In this document: positions 11,825-23,955 of the stretch, in pieces
How positions within the stretch are numbered: the stretch's first letter is position 1
Layout: each line of letters starts with the position of its first letter
From: Delphinus delphis
Lineage: Eukaryota > Chordata > Mammalia > Artiodactyla > Delphinidae
DNA length: 64,000 bases
Direction of reading: 5' to 3'
NCBI RefSeq assembly: GCF_949987515.2
Contig: NC_082689.1
Coordinates: 66,091,746-66,155,745 of the forward strand
Position numbers and translations under genes: made by a program
The notes under the pieces: model-generated
Databases searched by the model: none
Told to the model about the DNA's origin: nothing
What the model saw: only the letters and a program-made list of their open reading frames with translations

Positions 11825-14411
11825 CATGCATATGCAACGTCCCGGGGTGATTTAATAGGTAATCTGTGTGTGTAGTTTGTGGGAGACGTTTAGGGGTTAG
11901 GTTATGTATATGAACATTTGGAATAGAAGCTGTTGTGGCTGGAAGGTTAATCCTTCTGTGTAGCAGTGACTTTCCACCCCAGTTGGACAGATAGGGGCAA
12001 AAGTTCTGTTTTTGTTTGCTTGTTTGCCTGTTTCTAGGTTAAACATCTTTTTGGAAATGAAGCTACAAAACAGAGACCCAGCCAAACATAAACAAGTAGG
12101 TGTCAACCTTCTCGTGAAAATAAAGCTAAACTAAATTAAATATCTATCATTTCAGAATCTGGACTGGCATTCTACCCTTCAACTCTGCCCAGCCAGAGTC
12201 ACCTCTGCCCCACTCTGCCACACTGTGTTCCAAGAATAAGCTGAATACTTCACACGTAGCTGCTTCCAAGGCATGCCCAGCCAATATGGCACACGTGATT
12301 CTTTCACGTGCTCAAATGAAGGAACCATAGCCTCCTGTCATTTTCTTTTTGGGCCTGTGCTCTTTAGATTATATAATAGGGGGAAAAATTTGGAGATCAA
12401 GCACTAAAAACTGTAACTTTGTAGACAACATGGGATATACTATCAAGATTTGAGCAAAACCCCAATCTGATTAGTCCAAAGGGCTTGTCATTCAAAAGGA
12501 ACATCCCTGCCCTCATTACTGCTACCTCCATAAGGACCAACCCAAAGCTGCTGTACTGTTAATACTAATGGTTCTAGTTTGGCCCAGTGGTGGGGTAGAG
12601 TAGAGGCAGGAACCAACTGCACAGTGGAAGAGCTGCCAAGTAAACATGTTTTCCCCAAATCAAGTCTTAGTAGAAACTTTTCCATTGGAGGACTTTCTCT
12701 AGATCAAACATTTTTTAAGTTCAGTGAAATAAAATAGTATTTTTTAAGGACTTGAGATCTACAATATATTTATATCCATATTTCCAAACATCCAAGTCTA
12801 AAAGACATAAAAAATAAGTAGCGATGCAGTCACTGAATAGCAAGGCATGTCCACATTTCAAAGAGGCATAAAATGTGAAATGATATAATAGAAGGTCAAA
12901 AATATGAAACAGATTTAGCATAGTCATATTGCATTGGAAAAAAAAAAAAAGTAGAACACACTATTTAGTTACCTAAATTAATTTACAGGAAAACGGGATC
13001 TTAGAAGTCCTCCGACGAACCAAGCGCAGATAATCTAAAGGCGGGGAGTGCATGTTTTATTTCTATCTGTCCCCTTTAATAAGAGAACATGAGGTAATTA
13101 GAAAGTATTCAATGCATTCTGGACTGTTCTGCTAATTGTCCCAGGCAAGAGAAATCAAAATGCTTCAGAAAAGTAAGGCCTAGTTGAGTATTTGGGTAGA
13201 GGCCCCCCCTTCAATCAGCTAGTCACTAAATGGAAATTTCATTATACGCTCATTGTGTAGAGATGGATTGATCACGCTGTAGAAAAAGGCTGGTTGCTGA
13301 GGTTCTGTCTCTTCCGTGTTTTCTCGGCCTCCTCTGCTTTTACCGAGTTAGGTCTTGAGAGTGGTGAAGGAAAACAGGTCATTTTTCCTTCATAAAGTAT
13401 CACTGGGTGATTCCTCTATTTAATTATATGAACCTTATAATAGTTACAGATTAAAAAATGTTTTTTTAAAATTTTTCATCTCAAAGAGTTCTTAGTCCCC
13501 ACCCCTCACAAGGTACCATGAAGGGGCACTAAAGTGCATTTTGATGCAGGGGAGTAGAGTTTGAAGGTGCTGTCCAAGCTAAGAACCAAGATGATGCTGT
13601 TTAAAAAAGAAAGGCAATTCCTTCTACCTCCATCTCTGGAGTCAACTGAGGGAGGGCAATGAACTAGACCCTCACCAGAGGATTGTCCTAACTGTTAACT
13701 TTAGAGAAAACTGTGTAAGGACCTGCACATATAGACTCATTTATTTGTCCAAAATAGCAAAAATAGGCCTATTTCACCCTTAAGAAAGTACTTGCAAATT
13801 TGATCAGACACGATCATAAAAATGTGAATGGATTCCAGAGGCTATCCATGTGGGCATGCTTGGTGGTACTAACTATGTGTCTTCAGCTTAAAAGAACATG
13901 CTGCTGTTCGTTTTCATCAAAACATGACTTCTAACTACCATAAATAAAATACGCATGGAACAATTAAATCTTTTTCTTACAATAATTACTTTTACATTAA
14001 AAAGTCACCATCATCTTCAGATATATCGAAAATTAGGACTCTAAATCTTATTATTTCCCAGTCTTAGTTAACAATCTTGCACAGGCCCGATAATCCAAAA
14101 CTTGGAGCTCTGATCTACACAGCTTGGCAGGTTTCACACAGTTTCACAGGTAGGCAACTGTGAGATATGCTTTTTTAAAATTAGCATTTTCTATCAAAAC
14201 AGTCTGAAATCGTTTAAAACCCTCATAGAGACTGCATTTGTGCAACGGCACAGTCACGTAGCTAGAAGGGAGAAAACAAAATACAGTCTGGAAGATTCAC
14301 CACGGTCCAAGTTTTCTTGGTCCTCAGCTGAAACCACGATGAGCCCAGGAAATCCAATTAAATACAGTGCTTTACACAGGAGAAGAGTTGGTCCAAGAAT
14401 AACTTAAGCTA

Positions 14412-15449
14412 CTAAACAGGGACAGTCTCCACCACGGGCGATTTGATGCACTCTTCATGCAATCTGCTCTTTTCTGCGAGGCTCAAAGAATCTTCAGCAG
14501 GATGCTCTGAAATGTGACTGTCCCCATTCAATGCAGAGCCAAACCCTTCCTGGGAGGGGCCTTTCAAGTATGAGTGAAATTCCACTTGAGGATGATTGGA
14601 CCTGTGTTCGGGATATAAGCTATTGCAGGGCACACCGCTGTCGTTTTCCGAAGAGGAGCAGCAAACGATGACAGAGGGGTTGGCAGCTGGGTAGTGGGAG
14701 GCGCCGTACGCCTCTTCCGCTTGTCGGGCATAGTCCACGAATTGCTCCGGGGTCATGGTGTAAGGCACCAGCGAGAGGGCACCGCTTTTGACAGTCTCTC
14801 TTTCCGAGTAGTTCTCGGGGATCTGGTTGGGAGTTCCTGGAATGTGGCTGTCTATTTGGTAATAGAGGGTAGAAGAGTTGGCATAAAAGGGAGCGCTTTT
14901 CGCGTGGCTTTCGTGGACGGCCGTGCCATCGGAGTAACAAAGGACGGAAGGAAGAGGGACCCCTTCGGCATGGGGACCCAAAGCTTCCACGAAACTGTCC
15001 CCTTTCTCGTCGTCGTCCTCCTCTTCCTCCTCGTCGTCCTCGTCTTCCTCCTCGTCTGACTCGCTGGGGGCCAAGCTTTGGGTGCTGGAGTCCGTGACTC
15101 CGCTGCAGAAGCTGCTACCGTCCTCCTCTTCCTCTCCTTGGCAATCTAATTCCTCCGCCGACTGCAGGTGCAGCACTGCAGCCTGGGGTTCCGTTTCAAT
15201 CTCAAAATTGTCTGCGATGGAATATCCGACGGAGTGAGCCACAGGGCCCATGGAACTACTGTGGGCACTTATCTCCCCGTGGCAGCCGTTCAGCGTGGGG
15301 ATTTGCTGCTCTCGGTTTTTCTCCAGTTCAAGTTTCATTATTGTGTGCAAAAAGTGAGTCCGGACACGGATAGGATTAAATTCAATTCTACCTGCTGTGT
15401 TACTACATCCTTCTTTAGTGCAGCCACATGGGAAAGACATTCGATCCAC
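14412..15449 (-). CDS. CSRNP3: CSRNP3 last coding exon (C-terminal 345 residues)
   Basis: Last coding exon of a cysteine/serine-rich nuclear protein, a nuclear transcriptional regulator. The exon starts at 15449 after a pyrimidine-rich acceptor (ttcttccctccaag) and runs 345 codons to TAG at 14414-14412. It opens with [17 protein letters not shown], the second half of the family's Cys-rich domain, then the conserved [16 protein letters not shown] segment. Next come a Ser/Thr-rich stretch ([15 protein letters not shown]), a long Asp/Glu run encoded at about 15002-15058, and a variable Ser-rich tail with a conserved-looking block ([20 protein letters not shown]). It ends in ETVPV. The intron before it is phase 0, matching the donor at 17482. 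I assign CSRNP3 over CSRNP1 or CSRNP2 because the tail matches CSRNP3 as I remember it. The acidic tract seems shorter than in human, but that is from memory. The reading frame is intact. Confidence 0.96.
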   Translation of the reverse strand: MDRMSFPCGCTKEGCSNTAGRIEFNPIRVRTHFLHTIMKLELEKNREQQIPTLNGCHGEISAHSSSMGPVAHSVGYSIADNFEIETEPQAAVLHLQSAEELDCQGEEEEDGSSFCSGVTDSSTQSLAPSESDEEEDEDDEEEEEDDDEKGDSFVEALGPHAEGVPLPSVLCYSDGTAVHESHAKSAPFYANSSTLYYQIDSHIPGTPNQIPENYSERETVKSGALSLVPYTMTPEQFVDYARQAEEAYGASHYPAANPSVIVCCSSSENDSGVPCNSLYPEHRSNHPQVEFHSYLKGPSQEGFGSALNGDSHISEHPAEDSLSLAEKSRLHEECIKSPVVETVPV

Positions 15450-16698
15450 CTTGGAGGGAAGAACACAGATTAGCCCCCTGGAACTCTTACAAATCAAATA
15501 AAAATCCAGTACCTCAGGGCAAAGCCTTTGAAATCTGGGATGACTTAAACCCACTTACGCCAGAACAAACGACAATCAAACTGCAGACAGAAACAAAAAG
15601 GGAAGTGAAGGCTTAGAACATGAGTTAACCTAATTTTAAACCCATACTCGAAATAAAAATGAGTTATGGTGTGTAGTTTTGTTCATTTATCCCTCCTGTG
15701 CTTTCTTTACTTCTGTCGCCATTCTCCGTTTCCCTCTTCTCTCCATCCCATTAATTTTGCTCCCATTTTTTTCAATGCTTGTCCTTTCCCCAAGCTCCCT
15801 TTTTTTCTGCTGCATGCCAGCTCACAGGCTCAGTTTGAAACAAACTTACTGCCCTCATCCCCACCTGCTATTTTTAGTCTAAATGACATGACATTCCTCA
15901 TTCTAGCCAGGAGTTTTTCTTTGCTTATTATAAAATGAACTTCTCTGCCCAAGGTGTCCATATTGACACCACCTTAGTATCAAGCAGTGTGACAATTCAC
16001 TCTCATTGGTGTACCTTCTCATTCTTTCGGATCCTTGGTAGGTGATGCACGTACGCAACTGCAGGCTGCGATGCGTACGCACATTCATGACGGTGACTGG
16101 TGGATTTCTGTTTAGTTGCTGGCTCCCCGGCCTTCCCTACCCCTCCCTTAGACTACAAGCTTTGGGAGAGAAGGAGATGTTCATTTAATCAATATCCCAT
16201 GATTATTCGAGGGTTTGGACTCTGTAGATAGAGTGATTAGGTTCAGCAAGTGTTGTTGGACTGAGCTCTTCACTCAGGTGATGAGTGGAATTCTGGGCAA
16301 TCTAAGGGACTCCTAAGATATTGGCTGGCTTAGATTCCGCCTTTATGCAGACCAGAGCACAGGCAACCAGACAGAACTTGCCCTTCTTTCCACCTTATCC
16401 AAGCATGGGGTATTTCCCACGCAAGAGAGGGGAAAGTGGATTCTAGCACAGTCATCCCGGTTCCCACAAAAGTAGTAGCAGATGTCGAGCCAGAATCTAT
16501 AGCTACTTTCTTACCTGTGATTCCAGTTTCTGTGAATCTACCTCAAGCAACTGTTCAGCTGATAAGAACTGTCCTCTCCTTTTGTCTGCCTGAGAGGCTC
16601 TTATTGAAAAAGTTGAGTTTCTGCATACAATAAAAACCCCTAACTAATCATGGCGCACCAATGATATAGATGGATAGGAACCTGAGAGGCATCTAGTT

Positions 16699-16934
16699 CA
16701 GGGGTTGGTAAGCTCTTTTTTTGTAAAAAGGCCAGAGAATAATTATTTTAGCCTTTGTGGGCCATACAGTCTCTGCGACAACGACTCAAGCTCTGCTGTA
16801 GAAGTATGAAAGCAGTTATAGGCAACATGTAAACACACACAAAAAATACATGGCTGTGCTTCAATAAAACTTTACTTACAAAAACAGGGCAGCAGGCTAG
16901 ATCTGACCTGTGAGTTATCATTTCCCAACCCCTG
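16699..16934 (+). mobile_element. hAT-type MITE, 236 bp (copy 1 of family B)
   Basis: Ends are caggggttgg and ccaacccctg. The flanking 8-mers atctagtt and acctagcc share the CTAG core typical of hAT targets. The interior (gccagagaataattattttagcc, then aataaaactttacttacaaa) is homologous to the element at 55179-55408. Confidence 0.8.
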
Positions 16935-16944
16935 ACCTAGCCCA

Positions 16945-17095
16945 GCCCATTCATTTTAGAAGTGGAAAAACGGAACCCAGTAAGTTTACCTGACTTGCCA
17001 ATTTCACATCGTGGCAAAAGGCAGAGCCAGGAGGAAAACTCAGTTTTCTTAAGTCCCAGTCTAGTAATTTTCCCACTAATCTACACTACCTCTAA
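16945..17095 (-). repeat. MIR SINE remnant
   Basis: Reverse MIR core: ttttagaagtggaaaaac, then a degenerate gacttgccaatttcacat and ggcagagccaggaggaaaac, in the order expected. Confidence 0.6.
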
Positions 17096-17482
17096 GCAAT
17101 CATCATTTTATACCCCATGGATGGATCAGAGAATACAAACTTTAAATGTCAGGGATGTCATGATCTCCCTGAATGCTTGTAAGAAGACAAAATAAGTTTG
17201 CATAATAAATGAATCCAAGAGCAAACAATTTCAACTGACAACTGCAGCTTGGATTGCCTTTCACACTATACCATATACATACATACATATATATATATAT
17301 ATATTACATATACCCCTAAATGTTATTGAATTAGTTTTTCTCTCTTCTTGAATCATGTGTCTTGCCTTACCCCAGAATTTTCCTCCACGTGTGGGAAACT
17401 TTATTACATGGAACACAACTGCCTCTTTAGGGGTTGGTGTATAATGTCATGCCTTCGGATTCCTTGAAATCCCAATCCTTAC

Positions 17483-17779
17483 CTGACACTTAATGCCTGC
17501 CAGGCTGCAGGTACACGTTTCTGGATCACAGAACACCCGGCAGTCACAGCCACAGTCCTCTCGAGATAGGCGGATGGCTCGTAGCTCATGCTTTTCCTCC
17601 ACATCAATCTTTTTCACCCCAGAGGCCCGCAGCAGTGCTCTCCGTTTTTTTGTTGGCAGGGGTTGGAGAAAGAAGTACTCGTCTACCTCGGTGTTGTCTA
17701 AATCGATATCATCATCAGAAATGTCATCCACTGTAAGAGTGCTAGCTTCTTCAGATTCCACGGTGCCATTCTTCGTCAT
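17483..17779 (-). CDS. CSRNP3: CSRNP3 internal coding exon (99 codons, Cys-rich domain part 1)
   Basis: Exactly 99 codons between an acceptor (tttgtatttctag, then ATGACGAAG) and a donor (TGTCAG, then gtaagg). Both ends are phase 0. The ATG at 17779-17777 is an internal methionine, not the gene start: the preceding exon ends in LKLK with the same phase. The product begins [13 protein letters not shown], then an acidic segment ([20 protein letters not shown]), a basic patch KKRRALLR that could be a nuclear localisation signal, and [20 protein letters not shown], which opens the Cys-rich domain. Seven Cys lie here and three more at the start of the next exon, so the intron divides the domain. 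In the CSRNP (AXUD1) family this region is linked to DNA binding and transactivation. Confidence 0.97.
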
Positions 17780-19579
17780 CTAGAAATACAAAGCAGCAAA
17801 AAAGAGACTTAGCATGGACAGGGTCTAAAATCCCTACTTCTGCACTTGGTAAGAATGAAGCTATTATATAACATTATGTCCCCATAATCCATAAGTGTTT
17901 GTGGATAGGTGTGGGAGATTAAGAGGCATAAACTTCCAGTTACAAAATAAATGATTCATAGGGATGAAGAAAATGTTTGTGAGTCAAACCATTTCCTTTT
18001 ACTTTTCTCTTTAGAGAAATTACAGGAAGGAAAATGAATGCATCAAAATGATAGGCTTTTAAATGGACACAAGACTTGTTAATTGGAACTCTTAACCTCT
18101 TAATGTTAGGAGGTATAGTTGCTGGAGCTTTCAGCCTGCGCGATGTGAAAAAGGCCAGAGGTTACAGATGCCCATCAGTGAAAGCTATTGTTAGACTCAG
18201 TTTGTGATGGGCAGATTTGATGTTGGAATAAATGTGTCCTTGTTCAGAGGTGATAGCATCTTAGCGGAAGCTACTGCCACCTAAATAAGCAAACATGTCC
18301 TTGAAATAACAACCCTGTCTTTTGGGCTCCAGAGAAACTATGTACTAGGAAGTAAAGTTTTGCTGTCCTGTGCTGTTGGGATTACAAACACGGTTTCCCT
18401 ACAGAATGTTCCATGAACGAGAGCTTGATATGACGCACTTAGTCAGGTCACTGTGCTCTCAGTAAGACAAGGAGCAGAGGGCAGCGTGGCAGGCTCTTGC
18501 CAACAGGCAACCCAAACAATGAACTCCTCCCTCGAAGGAGTTCATAGGAAACTGCCCAGAGCAATACCTTCCACATAATAGCACCTGTGGACGACTGTGT
18601 CTCATACCCATAACTTTTCTGCTTCTGTGTATATTTCTTTTCTAAATTAATTTCACCCATCGGGAAACCCTGAGTCAGTATTTCACTTCTTACTGCCATA
18701 TCACCACATAATGTATTTTCTTCATGAAAAAACATTTAGAAAGAGACATTTCCTCTGAATATAAGCAAGAACTATATTCTGGGAAGCAGCACAGGAATAA
18801 ATGAAGAAACTCAGAGATTATTCAAGGAAGTTCTAGATAGGGAAGCTATTTTGATTCTTTAAGTTTTATATGTATCACTTCATGAACTTCATTAACTGCA
18901 ATTATTACTATGCCTTTTGATCTTAATAACAATTCAGTTATTACACAGTTAAAATACCCTGGTGACACCAGACATCAGTTTCTTATCTTCCTAGGAAAAA
19001 TCCTATATTTAGATAAGAATATTTATTACTGACCAAAAATCCCAACCTGGACAACTCTGAATGTATTGAAAAACAAAGAGAAGACTGATTTTTGCCCTCA
19101 GGTAGAGGAAACAACACAGTAGCAAGTGTATATTAAAATATATTGCAAAGGGTCCCTGAAATGCATTGTCAAAAGCTACTAATTTATGTATTTTTTTATA
19201 TTTCAGAGCTTAAATCTGTGTTCCTATAAAGTTGGGCATTTCCTTTTATTGGGTTTTGTTTCTTGGTGTGATCTGTAATTTATTTCCTTCCTTGGAATTT
19301 CTTTATAAATGTATTGGTTAAGCTGTTTTCATTTTTCTGTGATGTCCACTAACAGTAACTGGTAACATCACAAAAACAACAAAAAACTTCATTTCATATC
19401 AACAGGGTTTGATTTTTTAAAAAATAATGGTTGCTCTCATATAATACATGAAATCTAAAAATCAACAAAAAGTAAGACTTCAGCAAACATTTAAAAACAT
19501 GACAATTTTTAAGGCAACATGACTAACCAAATGGCATCTAAGAATGAAAAAGAAACAACTGTATCTCAAATAAACTACA

Positions 19580-20318
19580 GATGATGCTTATTCCAATACC
19601 GTATGATCCCACTCCTGGGCATATATCTGGAGAAAACTCTAATTCGAAAAGATACATGCACCCCAGTGTTCACAGCAGCACTATTTACAATAGCCAAGAC
19701 ATGGAAGCGACCTAAGTGTCATTGACAGATGAATTGATAAAGAAGATATATAAACACACACACACACACACACATATATACATACACATATATGTGATGG
19801 AATATTACTCAGCCATGAAAAAGGATGAAATAATGCCATTTGTAGCAATGTGGATAGACCTAGAGATTATCATACTAAGTGAAGTCAGACAAAGACAAAC
19901 ATCATATGAAATTGCTTATATGTGGAATCTAAAACATGATACAAATGAACTTATTTACAAAAGAGAAATAGACTCACAGACAGAAAGGAAATTTATGATT
20001 ACCAAAGGGGAAAGGGGAGGGGAGGGATAAATTAGGAGTTTGGGATTAAAATACACACACTACTATATACAAAATAGATAACCAACAAGGACCTACTATA
20101 TAGCACAGGGAACTATACTCAATATCTTGTAATAACCTATAATGGAAAAGAATCTGAAAAAGATATATCTATATATACATATATATATATGAAGATATAT
20201 ATACATATTCAGTTACATATATATATAAACTGAATCACTTTGCTGTATACCTGAAACTAACACATTGTAAATCAACCATATTTCAATAAAAATTAAAAAA
20301 ATACAATAAAACAATTCT
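19580..20318 (+). mobile_element. L1 3' end (ORF2 C-terminus plus 3' UTR)
   Basis: The text runs from the typical L1 ORF2 end (ctcctgggcatatatctgga, tgttcacagcagcactattt) through VMEYYSAMKKDE and into the 3' UTR (gcacagggaactatactcaa, ctgaaactaacacattgtaa), ending aataaaaattaaaaaaatac. It is 5'-truncated and interrupted by (CA)n at about 19754-19772. Plus orientation, antisense to CSRNP3. Confidence 0.9.
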
Positions 20319-21525
20319 TCACTCATAAAAAAACAAATATAAGAGCCCTTAGAAATAAAATCTGCATTTCTTATTCCCACACTTAAATTACAATAAACAG
20401 TTTCATTTTTAAATAAAAATTCAATTAAGAATCTAAAAGTCCTTGATACACAGCTAGCTACATACTGTTCTTACTCTTGTTCAAGAACCCACAAGGGCCC
20501 TAATTTAGATTTTCAAAAAAATCTCACATTATCATTGAAGTGATCTGGCAAGGTTTTCTCCTCATCTATCCAATATCATCTCTGCCATTTCTAGTGAAGA
20601 CTGGAAATATTCTAGTTCAACCCGGTTAATTGGCTTATCTCTTTGTCCTCACGGTTTCTGGTTTGGTTACATAACCACTGACAGATACTATTCTCTGCTG
20701 TCCCCTTGGAAGTCCTTCCCCAGCCCTCTCCTCCAGGATATGCCCATTTGCCCCTTTAAAACGCAGACCAAACCTATCGAGTTTAAATGCTCCTTTAAAT
20801 CAGAGTATTACATACATTATTTTCAAATGCATTTTTCTATATTAGAGCAACGGGGCAATAAGTCAATGAGCTCTCTATTTCTGTCCATCAACTCATGTTC
20901 ATCATGCTTTCAAGATCTTGTACAACAAACTCTAGGGAGTCTTCCATGATTTCCTCATCTGTTTTTGCTGACTCCTTTACCCCACTGGCCCATCTTCACA
21001 AGAATATTTATTTTGTACATTTTGTCTCTTTGACATGAGTGATACCTATAAATGTCTTCTTCCTATCTCAAAATAGAATCACTGAATTTTCAGATGTTAG
21101 TTCATCAAATACAGCCTCCTTATTTTATGCATTACTGAGGCTCAGATTAATTGTGTCCCCTCCAAGACATGCTTATAGAACCTAATTCCCTGACCCCTAT
21201 TCTAGCATGCTTTTCCCTGTGTAAAACAGATAGATTCCAAGTTTTCAATGGTACCTAATGCAGTACAGGGACTGTAATGTGGAGTTAAACCTCAATGTGT
21301 CTAACAAGCTATTTTGTTTACAAAATAAATACATACAGAGTAACCAGCATATTCAAAGGAATGCTCTCTTTTGAAGTAGATTCCTTAGAAGCCAGTCTGG
21401 GATTTGGACGATTTCTATCTCAGTGTTCTTTTCCCAAAGAACACTGCCTTTCCAAGAGCTCAAACAAAGCTTGCCAAAAATGTGGTTTAAGGAGACCACC
21501 AAAGGATCCTGACCTTCAAGCCTGC

Positions 21526-21526
<1 letters not shown>

Positions 21527-21601
<75 letters not shown>
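21527..21601. repeat. compound microsatellite (TG)20(AG)17
   Basis: A pure TG run at 21527-21566 passes directly into a pure AG run at 21567-21601. It lies in the 14.6-kb intron and is likely highly polymorphic. Confidence 0.97.
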
Positions 21602-21605
<4 letters not shown>

Positions 21606-21689
21606 AAGAGAGATTGGAGCTGGAGGTGAAAGAAAGGTGAGAGAATCATACATGAGACGATAATAGTAACAGTTCTGAATCTGTGTGTC

Positions 21690-21850
21690 ACTGCTGCAAG
21701 CACTTTACCTGCGTTTACTCACTGACCATCACAAAAATCTCATGAAGTAGATATCAGCATTCTACCCATTTAACTGATGGGGAAACTGAGGCACAGGAAT
21801 GCTAAATAACTTGTCCAAGATCATAAGCAGTGAGGTGTGTACCACATCAG
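21690..21850 (-). repeat. MIR-type remnant
   Basis: Contains ctgatggggaaactgaggcac followed by a degenerate taacttgtccaagatcat, the complement of the MIR 3' half. Confidence 0.6.
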
Positions 21851-22527
21851 AATCCTAAATATTTAACTCTACAGCTTGGGTTCTTAACTGTCTTGATAAT
21901 TATATAGACATACTTTTTATATATTGAATATATATTCAGTGATCTTTTGTGCTTATTTTACATTAGGCTCTAAGTGTGTTGGTGCACAAGACATGGGTCT
22001 TGAAATCAATGGATTAGAGTAAAGAGAAGAGGAATCTAGTAATTTCAATCCAATTTATAAGGATTTCCTAGCTGAGCTTGAACACAAGGCATTGAAACCA
22101 TGCAGGAGGGCCACCTTGAGGTGGGGCTGGTGATGGGGTGAGGAGGGTAGACTTTCACACCTAAGCTTGAATCTGAAGGTGGAGTAGCAGTTAGCTGAAC
22201 AGGTGGAGGCAGAAGGTATTCCCCACTGAGCAACAACAGCTTCAAAGGCCTGAGATGGGACAGAGCATGCATTCGTTGGCTTGCAAATTAGCCAGACTGG
22301 CTGAACTTTTGTGACATCACTTCCTGTCTTGATCCATAAGCAAAAAACAAAAAAAGTAAATAAACATTAGGTTTTCAGAAAGTAGCATCTCCCTTCCCCT
22401 GCCTTAGCCATTTTACAGGTGAAAAGTAATGACTTAACTCATAATTTGATTTAGTGATCCTTATCTTATTTTATATTTATCTCACATATATGTGCATTTA
22501 TTTATACTGTATTGGAAGTATCTTAAG

Positions 22528-22529
<2 letters not shown>

Positions 22530-22560
<31 letters not shown>
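22530..22560. repeat. (TG)n microsatellite
   Basis: About 15 uninterrupted TG units. Confidence 0.95.
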
Positions 22561-22565
<5 letters not shown>

Positions 22566-23310
22566 GCTTTGTTCCAATGATGCTACTTAAGATAGGACTT
22601 AGTTCTTGAGCCACTGGGTAAACTTGTCCAGACTCACTCTACAAATGAAAGGACTATAACTTTTCTTAAACCGAATTGAAACATCTTACTTTTGCAAATC
22701 TGTCTGATATGTACTGTTACGTATGAGTAAACAGTTCCCAAAGCGCAACAGAGTAAAACCTTTGCCCATCTAAATACATTTGCGGGATGGGACACATTAC
22801 ACATTACTGTCAGAATCGGCAGAGTGATTCTCAGACTATCCTGAATCAAGTACCAGGTCAGGCGGGGGAGTGAGTGAGTGTGGGGGGGAGGGGATTATCA
22901 ACTCAGCATTCAATCTTTTGTGTTTTTTTTTGGCTATAGCATGTAGTGGATATATTCCATTGTAAATTCCTACAAGATGAACTTTTTGATGAATTAAGTG
23001 CTTGAAGAAACTAATTTAGTGCAAAATGATTATGGAGAGGGAAACAATACTGAAAATGTGGATGGACTATAATGCTGAAAACAAAACAAAATAAAACCCA
23101 CAGAAATAAAAACACTTCCCTTCAGTGGTTAAAAGGTGTTCTTAGTAATAAAATCTCCTGGTTATTACAAAGTTCTTAACACATGTAACAATGACAGTGG
23201 AAACAAGAATGTGAAAGAATAATTCAATTCCACAAACACTGATTCCTGCCTATTATAATGATGATGATCTGTATAATGAGTGGGCCAAGCTATCATATAC
23301 TGAAAACAAG

Positions 23311-23955
23311 GTACTGAACTCCCTCCATACTTTATATAAATTATCTCACCTGATTTGCAAACAATCTTAGGAAGTATTTTTGCAGTTGAGAAAACTGGAG
23401 CTTTTGTTTTTGGTTTTGTTTTGCAACAGTGCTTTTTTCTTTTTTTTAAAATTGATCTTTATTGGAGTATAATTGCCTCACAATACCGTGTTAGTTTCTG
23501 TTGTACACCAAAGTGAATCAGCCACATGCATACATATGTCCCCATATCCCCTCCCCTTTGAGCCTCCCTCCCATTCTCCCTATCCCACACCCCTAGGTCA
23601 TCACAAAGCATGGAGCTGACCTCCCAGTGCTATGCTGCTGCTTCCCACTAGCTAACTATTTTACATTCGGTAGTGTATATATGTCGATGCTACTGCCACT
23701 TGGCCCCAGCTTCCCCCTCCCACCCCGTGTCCTCAAGTCCATTCTCTATGTCTACAGCTTTATTCCTGCCCTGCAACTAGGTTCCTCAGTACCATTTCTC
23801 TTTTTTTTTTTTTTTAGATTCCATATATATGCCTTCGAATACGGTATTTGGAGAAAACTGGAGCCTTGAGAAGATAATTTGCCAACGTCTAGTTACATAG
23901 ATAATTAGTGATTGCACTGAGAATCAAACTCAGGTCTATTTGACTCCAAAGCTTG
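23311..23955 (-). repeat. MIR remnant split by the L1
   Basis: The left half (about 23311-23400) and the right half (about 23865-23955, gataatttgccaacgtctag and atcaaactcaggtctatttg) read as one reverse MIR once the L1 and one copy of the duplication are removed. Confidence 0.65.
23402..23850 (-). mobile_element. L1 3' UTR insertion inside a MIR
   Basis: Reverse L1 3' UTR: attggagtataattgcctca, gttgtacaccaaagtgaatc, cctaggtcatcacaaagcat and attcctgccctgcaactagg. It is flanked by a perfect 14-bp duplication, gagaaaactggagc, at 23388-23401 and 23851-23864. It is 5'-truncated at about 449 bp. Confidence 0.93.

Larger units (their letters stand above)
4260..14411 (-). other. CSRNP3: probable CSRNP3 3' untranslated region (about 10 kb)
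   Basis: About 10 kb directly downstream of the CSRNP3 stop, with no plausible coding region on either strand. It is AT-rich and notably poor in mobile elements: only one CHR SINE (7580-7933) and one short L2 tail (about 10567-10615), whereas the introns and left flank carry a recognisable repeat every 1-2 kb. No splice-bounded exon was seen. The low repeat load and position fit a long, constrained 3' UTR, which I recall human CSRNP3 also has. The distal boundary is inferred from a poly(A) hexamer near 4290. Several other hexamers inside could give shorter forms. Confidence 0.55.
15450..17482 (-). other. CSRNP3 intron, 2,033 bp, within the Cys-rich domain
   Basis: Phase 0 intron with a gtaagg donor (17482-17477) and a pyrimidine-rich cag-like acceptor at 15451-15450. 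It contains a hAT MITE (16699-16934), a MIR remnant (about 16945-17095), a short (AT)n run (about 17283-17304) and a CpG-rich repeat at 16041-16083. No other gene was seen. Confidence 0.93.

Noticed and set aside
14620..14940. 106-residue alternative minus-strand frame
   Set aside because: Overlaps the CSRNP3 coding frame out of phase with no support.
14694..15059. 121-residue open frame on the plus strand
   Set aside because: Antisense shadow of the CSRNP3 last exon; the Val/Leu-rich end is the complement of the Glu/Asp codon run.
17493..17783. 96-residue plus-strand open frame
   Set aside because: Exact antisense of the CSRNP3 99-codon exon.
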